DNA of 64,000 nucleotides, taken from the NCBI GenBank assembly GCA_021464415.1, contig CM038470.1:23213601-23277600 (forward strand). Reading direction: 5' to 3'. Below, piece by piece: positions 56,108-64,000 of the stretch. The stretch comes from Lonicera japonica (lineage: Eukaryota; Streptophyta; Magnoliopsida; Dipsacales; Caprifoliaceae). Position numbers and translations under genes: made by a program. Numbering within the stretch: the first letter of the stretch is position 1; each line of letters begins with the position of its first letter. Under the pieces are notes generated by a model. It saw only the letters and a program-made list of their open reading frames with translations. It had not been told where the DNA came from and did not search any database.

Positions 56108-58643
56108 GAAAAAATGTCTCTTATTGTGACGTTTGTAAAGAAAATCCTTTTACTTGAAAAACTTTGTAGTTTCTTTTGCGACTACAAATTTATACACGAA
56201 ATTGGGTTTCTTGGTTGCTCTCTTTCTTTTAAATTAAGGATTTAGTTAGTTATACAATTTGGATTGTGGATCGAATGGGTTTGTTTATGGAAGTGTTGGC
56301 TTTTGTATAATAAAACATGATTTATGCATTTTTATCTTTCGTTGGTATGAAGGGGTCTGGTTTTTGAACCTCATCCAAGGGTTTAATTTATTTACATGCT
56401 ATTTTCTTACAAATATGACTATAAATAGGTGCACTTAGCGCGATCTAATCTGCAGCCATGACCCAAAAATAGAAGACAAGACTATAGTTAGGGTAGTTCA
56501 TTAAACCAATCAACTCCTAATAAAACTTAGGATGATTTTTTTAGCTGATGGGTTGGTTTTGGTTCCGAAAGTTGAAGAACTGCATTTTGTTGTTCTTGGT
56601 TTAAGTGGCGGTAAGTTGGGTACAGCCATTAGCACTACACTAACGCTTCAATATGAATTTTGGTATCACTAACACTTCTAATGTATAATTAGGATTGGTA
56701 TCACTTTCTAATGTATAATTAGGACGCCTTTTATATATCTGCTGATTTAGCAATGTTAGAATATAAGATATTAAGATTGGCGTAGGAATTTTTAAACCCT
56801 ATTTATTTTCATTTTCGGACAGGACACAAATTCAGTAAGGGCCTGTTTGGTTTGCTTAAATTGCCTAAAATTAGTTTACTTTAAATTAAGAAATTGTAAA
56901 TGATGGGTTGCGGTCATCTCTTAAGCAACTAACCATTTTGGATACAATGACGAAGTAATGACGCACTTCGACTAAACTCGTAGTCCCGTGCCGACTAAAC
57001 TCGCAGTGGTTAACCCACAGCTTTTATACATTGTCAATATCAGCGCAGTCGCTAATTTGTATTTGTACCGAAACTTGCAATGGCTCCAGAAACTCATCAC
57101 TCAAGTCATTTCCTCAATGATATTTTTCTTGATAATGACTTACCCCTAATGTCTTAACACAAAAATGCCAAGAGGAAGAAAATATGGGAGTTGACTTGTC
57201 CCAAATACTCAAAGCATTATTAGTGCCTTAAAATTTGGTGAGAGAAAATTAGCTTTGTACTTGGGCATGTTTGGCAAGTTATGTTTGACATGTCCCAAAT
57301 ACTCAAAGCATTATTAGTGCCTTGAAATTTGGTGAGAGAAAATTAGCTTTGTACTTGGGCCATGTTTGGCAAGTTATGTTTGGCACCATGGAAGCATGAA
57401 CCTATAAAGTTTTTGCCTTATCTACTGAGCAAGTTTAATTGAATGATGCGACAAATATGTATTGATTAATATGATGTTGAATGTTTTTTCAACAATCGGT
57501 GTATATTTGCAACAATAGGTGGCTAAATTATTTTTTTAGTGAAATGTGTGAGGTCAGTTTAAAATAGTAAAAAAAAAATTATTCACCAGCTAGCCTTTTG
57601 TGATCTCTTGATAAATTTATAAAACAAATGCACGCATTAAAATATGTAGTTCTGTTTTTTCGGTTTTAATTACAAACTAAGCAATTTTCGTGATTCAATT
57701 ATCAATCATATAAAAAAACAACTTTGCACAGCTGATCTTGAGAGTGTGCAAGGTTAGCAACTGAATAGTGCCTTGTTACAATAATTTTTTTTTATGACTA
57801 GGCCAAATAGTTCCGTATTTCATAGATTGCACTAAAATAGAAGCACCAAAAATATATTTATAATTTACTATTATATAAAGTTAGAAGACATGAAGTTGTG
57901 TTAGGTTTTTGAATTTTCAATTTTGCCCTTACGAATTTTTGTTTCACAAAATTTTTTTACACTATAGCATAAATGGTAAGATTCAAACTCTTGCACTTAG
58001 CGAGGTAATAAAGCTCTTGACCGCTTTTAATTTTTGTAGAGTGCTCTATATCTCTTGACACTGCTCATAATTATTTGTATACTCTTTAAATGAAACAGAA
58101 AAAGGAAGAGGAAGCTGAAAGCAATTGACCAATGGAAAATGATATTGCGGATTTTTCTTTTCTGTTTTCTTCGAGGAGAGGATTACATTGCTGCACCAAA
58201 AAAAGGTGATTCCATTTCCGCCTTTAATAATATTTGATTTTATTTTTACCTTTCATTTAGTTCTTGAACACTGAGTAAAAGCTTGTTATTCGATTCTTAA
58301 GGGTTGGATATAAATCTGATTATACCTTAATCGACCCCTAATTATCAAGTTTATACTCGATTTTCAAGAACCGAATAACATTTCTTTACTCGGTGCTGAA
58401 GGACCAAATAAAAAGTGAGAGTGAAATTAAATATTATTGCAGGGTAGAAATAGGAATTACCAAAAAAAAAAAAAAGTAGACAAGAACACATATAACAAAT
58501 TAACAATAGTACTTTATGCTTTACAAATAATACATTTACTATGTTAGTAGTAAAAACTACATTATATTAAATGACCAATTTATTTGGTTAAATAGTGATT
58601 TAAAAAATGTATAAATTTTATTTAATTTAGTGAATTTGGGATT
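56108..58643. other. Downstream flank of the UBX gene, no gene seen
   Basis: Contains the UBX gene 3' UTR (AATAAA at 56309). A Tourist-like left end (GGGCCTGTTTGGTTTGC at about 56838) and a SINE-like trace near 57960-58025 (AAATGGTAAGATTCAAACTC) are visible. Otherwise it is AT-rich with no coding motifs. Confidence 0.45.
57193..57382. repeat. 94-bp tandem duplication
   Basis: Two units with period 94, starting GACTTGTCCC (57193) and GACATGTCCC (57287), each continuing AAATACTCAAAGCATTATTA through GCAAGTTATGTTTG. They differ at only a few positions, so the duplication is recent. Confidence 0.9.
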
Positions 58644-60430
58644 GGGCCTTTTTGTTTTTGGCCCATTTTTTCCAAATAGTTTTGCATTTAACCCATCTGT
58701 TTAGGGAAATTGGGAAATGACCCAAAAGAATGGATAATCATTAATTTATTGTTTTTGTTTTGTTTTTTCCAATATTAATATTTGTGTAGTTTCCCCTAAA
58801 ATACCCTTAATTGACTTTTCAAATAAACAAATTAATTATCCCTAAGATTTAGTTTCATTTTTAAAAAAATCTAGCAAACTTTTGAATTTTGAAATCTATT
58901 AATATCCTAAATTTCAAAAGAAACATCCATTTAATTCGGGAACTTGAAATTAATTTCAAGAATACTAGAAATCCTAATTCATAATGCTGCATACATACTA
59001 TTAACAATTACACATAAAAAAATATGGAGAATCATAAACATATTTGAATGCACACATGTTAAAAAGACATACTACTAGCATCCCTAATATGTCTTTCTAT
59101 GATATATAAGGAAATCAAACATGTTCAAAGATATATTATAACTTAAATTTAATTTAAAAACTACTAGAAATCTTAATTTTTTGTGCTCCTAACATACACT
59201 AACAACTAAAAATAAAAAATTACGTAAAATCAAAGACATATTAGAATGTGCACATGTTAAAAAGACATGCTACTAACAATCTTAATATGTCTTTCCATGG
59301 TATATATATATATAAGTAAAATAAAATACCCTAATATGTCTTTCCATAATGTATATATAAATAAAATAAAACTCTCAGGAAAAGAGTTTTAGTGGCGTAC
59401 TAACAATAACAACAACAATACGAGCACATCTTCACTCGTTATGATTACGATAAAACTCTAAAAACCACAATCATCATTATCATAATTTTTATCATTATCA
59501 CTATGCATAAACATGTATATACATTTATATAATGTTTATGCATATATATATACATGTTTATGCATAGTGATAATGATAAAAATTATGATAATGATGGTTG
59601 AGGTTTTTAGAGTTTTATCGCAATCATAACGAATGGAGAAGTGCTCGTATTGTTGTTGGCATTGTTGGTACGCCACTAAAACTCTTTTTCTGAGAATTTT
59701 ATTTTATTTATATATACATCATGGAAAGACATATTAGGGTATTTTATTTTATATATATATATATATATATACTATGGAAAGACATATTAAGATTGTTAGT
59801 AGCATGTCTTTTTAACATGTGCACATTCTAATATGTCTTTGATTTTACGTAATTTTTTATTTTTAGTTGTTAGTGTATGTTAGGAGCACAAAAAAATTAA
59901 GATTTCTAGTAGTTTTTAAATTAAATTTAAGTTATAATATGTCTTTGAACATGTTTGATTCCCTTATATATCATAGAAAGACGTATTAGGGATGTTAGTA
60001 ATATGTCTTTTTAACATGTGTACATTCTAACATGTCTATGATTCTCCGTATTTTTTTATGTGTAATTGTTAATAGTATGTATGCAGCATTATGATTTAGG
60101 ATTTCTAGTATTTTTGAAATTAATTTAGAGTTCCCGAATTAAATGGATGTTTCTTTTGAAATTTAGGATATTAATAGATTTCAAAATTCAAAAGTTTGCT
60201 ATATTTTTAAAAAAAAATGAAACTAAATCTTAGGGATAATTAATTTGTTTATTTGAAAAGTCAATTAAGGGTATTTTAGGGGAAACTACACAAATATTAA
60301 TATTGAAAAAAAAAAACAAAAACAATAAATTAATGATTATCCATTCTTTTGGGTCATTTCCTAATTTTCCTAAACAGATGGGTTAAATGCAAAACTATTT
60401 GAAAAAAATGGGCCAAAAACAAAAAGGCCC
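58644..60430. mobile_element. ~1.8-kb foldback (long inverted repeat) element
   Basis: The left arm 58644-59520 and the right arm 59547-60430 are near-perfect reverse complements around a loop of about 26 bases. Outer ends are GGGCCTTTTTGTTTTTGGCC and GGCCAAAAACAAAAAGGCCC. Matching blocks run throughout, for example AAACAGATGGGTTAAATGCA, AATGGATGTTTCTTTTGAAA and ACGCCACTAAAACTC on the right against their complements on the left. Arm lengths of 877 and 884 bp differ by small indels. No coding frame and no clear target duplication; foldback or Mutator-like non-autonomous elements have this architecture. Confidence 0.88.
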
Positions 60431-63065
60431 TAAATAATAAAGGCAGTGTTGTCATATTATAATTAATAATCTAGAAAATATTGAAAAAAATTAAAAAATA
60501 GACTAGGCCGAATGCAAAATAGTTAGTGTAAAAACAAAAAAGTAGGTTAAATACTAATTTCAAAATTAGGATGGGTGTGAATAAAAATACTCTTATGAAA
60601 TTAGGTTAAATACTTATAATTATTATTTGTGTAATCTTATCCATCTACAAATCAGTGTACACAACTGCCACGTGTTCAAATACAATAAAACGCGGTATGT
60701 GGCTGACAGATCATGTTTGTCCTGCTGACTCACACAGGTTCGAGCTGGCTGGATTTTTGCTCATTGCCACCATATGCTTTGTTTGTTTCCTAAAAAAAGT
60801 TTATAAAAATAAAATAAATATATATATATAAAAATTAACAAATAAAGAAATAGAAAAATAAATGTTCATACTTGGTTTCCAGTTGTTCCGAATTCAACTG
60901 GAAAGATTCTCAACCACCCATCTTATTTGAACGAGGCATTAAATGCAAACCTAGAGAAATTAATTCTTTACAAATTAAATATATATTTAATATGTACATG
61001 CATAATATATTATATAAATATACACGTACAATTAATGTTATATTGATTTAGTAGAGGATTGTTCACATGTTTGAAATTAAAGATAATTGACTGTATTAAT
61101 AAAGGTAGTTCATTGTTGCCTTTTAATTTGTTTAATGGGGAGATTTTAAAAGAAAGTAGTGAAAGAGGGGATATATAAAACAATAGTAAATTCGTGAATG
61201 AAAGAAATAATTATGTGTGTAATGATTGTGAGAAACTTTAGGATGATTAAAGAAATTACAAAATTACTCTTTGCATTTTAAAAATTATAATATAAAAATA
61301 CTTATGTAAAGATTTGAACCCATAATTAAACTAGAACTTAAAAAACACATATTATTATAATTTGAACAAAAACTATTTAATATGCCTATTTTTTCTTAAA
61401 AATTATTTACTCAATTGTTTCCAGAAAGGCATACATGTTTTGTCAGTTCAATGAATTGTACGCATATAAAATTAATAAAGAGATTCAGTGAGTTCCCCAG
61501 TTTAGAACTTCAATTAAATAACACTAATTGGTTAGTTAGGTATATATGTTGGGTATGGGCGGTGGTTTACGTTTGTCTTAACACACTTTATTAATTTTAA
61601 TTATTGAGACAATACAATATTTTGAATAATGACGTCTACCTAAATTTATACTTGGCAACGAGTCGGTTAGAGTCGTGTTTGTATCGGTTTCTCTCGTGTT
61701 TTGGATGTAATCGTTTTGGGTTTAAACAAGTGGTTTTTTATCGAGTATATTGTGTTTTGGGAACTACCAGCAAGTGATCTAGTGATAGCATACTGGGATC
61801 ACCGATGGGTTCTACCGGGAACTCCCCCAAGACACAAAGCTATAAAAAGATCTGGAGGCCAGCAATTAGCGTAGACACCATGTGATACTATATAGTAATG
61901 AATATGTTTACCTGTTAAGTGTATATATAATAACGAATATGTTTATTGAAAAGTTATTTTGGGTACTATCGTTTCGATTCTTAACGAATTATCCAATATA
62001 ACCTATTATTATTTGTATGTATAGGATTATATGCTCACCTTAAAATTGACAAATACATGTGTAATGCTTATATAAATTATATATATCTATACTAAAAATA
62101 TACAAATATACATGTATATATATAATATTTTACAACTATTTATACTATTAATGGGTTCTAATATTTATTATTATGTTTAACGAATATTAACTGGCCCAAC
62201 TCGTTAACTTATCTTGTTTTATCGGATCAACACTAATATGACCCAAAACTGTTAAAACTTTACATATTAATTTATAATTTTGTGTTGATTCGTGTCATGT
62301 TATCATATCGAGTGTTATTTTACCAGTTCTACGTACTTAAATTTAATAGATCGATCTTAGTTGAAATTTCACTTGAAATAGGTAGGTTGACATTTTAAAT
62401 CAAGAATACAATAACATAAACAACAATTAAACTATTATATGTGCGTATCATAAAGTTACAAGGGTTGAAATAAAGCCTAAATATATACAATTATTACATA
62501 TAATATTCAATAGTTGTGTTATTTATTTATTTATTTATTTTGATAGATGCATGCTTTCACGTGTGGACGAAATGACGAAAAGATTGAATATATATAAGTT
62601 TTACGCAAATCAAATATTCAGGTAAAAACTAAAAAGACATAAATTTCATATAATTTATATATATATATATAAACAGCAAATGGAAATACGTCGAGTACTC
62701 ATATGCTTTTACAGACTCAAACAATATTAATATTTTCTCAAGGAATAGAACCACCTTTTATATATATAATATATATTTCAATAAATAACATAATTTTACG
62801 CTATTATTATAACTATTCACAAACTCATATCATTATATAAGGAAACAAGGTAACTTCTACCGTTACCATTAGTGACACTCAAACCTTTTAATACGTAAAA
62901 TCTCTAAATTTTTGTAAAATGTTTTATCAATAGAATACTATACCTCAACGCAATACGTATGAATTTTGTATGACAATTGAATCATTGTTGCTAGATAAGT
63001 GTAAATTACTTAACCACTAAATCACTCCTAACATTATTTTTAAATTATTCTCTTTAGGTTCCATG
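60431..63065. other. Gene-free AT-rich spacer
   Basis: No gene recognised. Microsatellites (TA near 60816-60830 and 62656-62670, TTTA near 62519-62540) and a decayed hAT-like copy (separate entry) are present. Confidence 0.45.
61641..62330. mobile_element. Decayed relative of the 898-1606 hAT-like element
   Basis: GAGTCGGTTAGAGTCGTGTTTG near the left and GTGTTGATTCGTGTCATGTTA, ATCGGATCAACACTAATATG and TACCAGTTCTA near the right mirror the ACACGAC/GGGTC subterminal motifs and the TAGGGCTGG end of the better-preserved copy. No target duplication remains and the limits are approximate. A segment at about 61770-61860 (AGTGATCTAGTGATAGCATA, GATGGGTTCTACCGGGAA) looks like a SINE head inserted inside. 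Confidence 0.4.
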
Positions 63066-63823
63066 CAGTGACAGAGTCAGAAATAATTTTCAAGTGGGGC
63101 CAAAAAAATTTTAAGCTAAAGTAAACTCAATAATTATGTTTCTAGGCTAAATTTTACTAAGACAATTCTCCATTATGTTTCAATATTTTGGAAAAGTTAA
63201 AAATGATATACTAAAATTAATTATATATTTTGAAATGTCTTTATCAACTCAATATTCAACTTACTATAACCAACAAATAAATATATTAATATACCAATCT
63301 AAGAAGCAAATTAACATTAAAACACATAAATCTTAATATTCAAAATTAAAAAAAAAATAGTATAAGATTATAAAAAAGAAATCTAACCTAAGAGGCTAAG
63401 AGCCGAAAAAAGAAGAAGAAAGAAGCTGAGTGCGTTGGTGCAGTGGTGTTAGTGCCGCATCTGCACTTCAAACAAATAAAATGCATCTGCGCTTCAAACA
63501 AATAAAAGGGGCAACTAAAATAAATTAGACCATCTGCTATACTTTTTGTTTATACACCATTCCTACAATCAATTACAAAAGCCAGCCTCCAAACTTATAC
63601 ATTTTGTCACGCAAAACCCCTTCATTTATACACTAACCCTGTAATAAATTTCAAGATTTGCCCCCGCACTTATATGCTTTACAACACAAAAACCCTTCAT
63701 CCTATCCCTCACTAAACATTTTAATTACACATACACCTTCTCATCTTTGTATTCTCACACAAAACCTAACATAGTTAGTCAAAATTTACTAAAAGTACAG
63801 AAGGGGCTGTAGCCCCGCCCCTG
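63066..63823. mobile_element. hAT-like non-autonomous element, 8-bp TSD
   Basis: The 758-bp element starts CAGTGACAGAGTCAGAAAT and ends CTGTAGCCCCGCCCCTG, with short imperfect inverted ends (CAGTGACAGAG against CAGGGGCGGGG). It is flanked by identical duplications GTTCCATG (63058-63065, 63824-63831). It resembles the end type of the nested element at 21232-21676 (CAGGGACGGAGCCAGG). No open frame for a transposase. Confidence 0.8.
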
Positions 63824-64000
63824 GTTCCATGTACACACATGAATAATGAGGAGAGAGTAAGCTAATCATTGTAGTCATTATTTTATTTTTAGTGACGTGG
63901 ATGCATGTAAATCCAACCATTAAACTCTTCCCTCTTAATCTCTATATTAGTCGACATTATCATTATTGTGCTATAAAATTGTTAGCGAGTTTAGTTATTA

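Noticed and set aside
56838..56900. Tourist element with GGGCCTGTTTGGTTTGC start
   Set aside because: No matching inverted right end or TAA duplication found within 1 kb, so not listed as an element.

Overview
The window reads as nuclear DNA of a flowering plant, most likely a eudicot. It is AT-rich, its genes have many GT-AG introns, and all four protein-coding genes are plant versions of known families. They lie among plant-type transposons (Copia, TRIM, hAT-like, Stowaway-like, PIF/Harbinger-like). I cannot name the species.

Layout. (1) 1-1800: a decayed RNase H-like domain remnant, split by an hAT-like element with an 8-bp target duplication. (2) 1800-13475, plus strand: the CCR4-NOT subunit NOT2 (VIP2-like), 14 coding exons, 585 aa, with an imperfect tandem duplication in its 5' leader/promoter region. 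(3) 13476-18282: spacer with a Tourist-like element. (4) 18283-33232, plus strand: HAP2/GCS1, the gamete membrane fusogen, 18 exons, 741 aa, open throughout. One intron appears to be GC-AG, and intron 4 holds a Copia element that itself carries an hAT-like element and a TRIM. (5) 34038-37575, minus strand: a cytochrome P450 of the CYP87 family, 9 exons, 498 aa, with a three-LTR TRIM array in intron 3. (6) 37576-47940: about 10 kb with no gene I can support, holding a 784-bp terminal-inverted-repeat element, a 27-base G run and tRNA-like (SINE-like) traces. (7) 47941-56107, plus strand: a PUX8/PUX9-type UBX protein (UBA, UIMs, coiled coil, UBX), 10 exons, 596 aa. (8) 56108-64000: gene-free, with a 94-bp tandem duplication, a ~1.8-kb near-perfect foldback repeat and an hAT-like element with an 8-bp target duplication.

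The four genes are single-copy housekeeping or reproductive genes plus one specialised-metabolism enzyme. Nothing suggests they act in a shared pathway. NOT2 acts in mRNA deadenylation and transcription, HAP2 in sperm-egg fusion, CYP87 in triterpenoid/sterol-type oxidation, and PUX as a CDC48 adaptor. I found no clearly new system. The most unusual material is structural: datable nested insertions, the TRIM array, the giant foldback, and the GC-AG intron in HAP2.

Exon models were built by hand from reading frame, splice-site sequence and family similarity. In all four genes the exon phases close exactly from start to stop codon. UTR ends and transcription starts are not determined.
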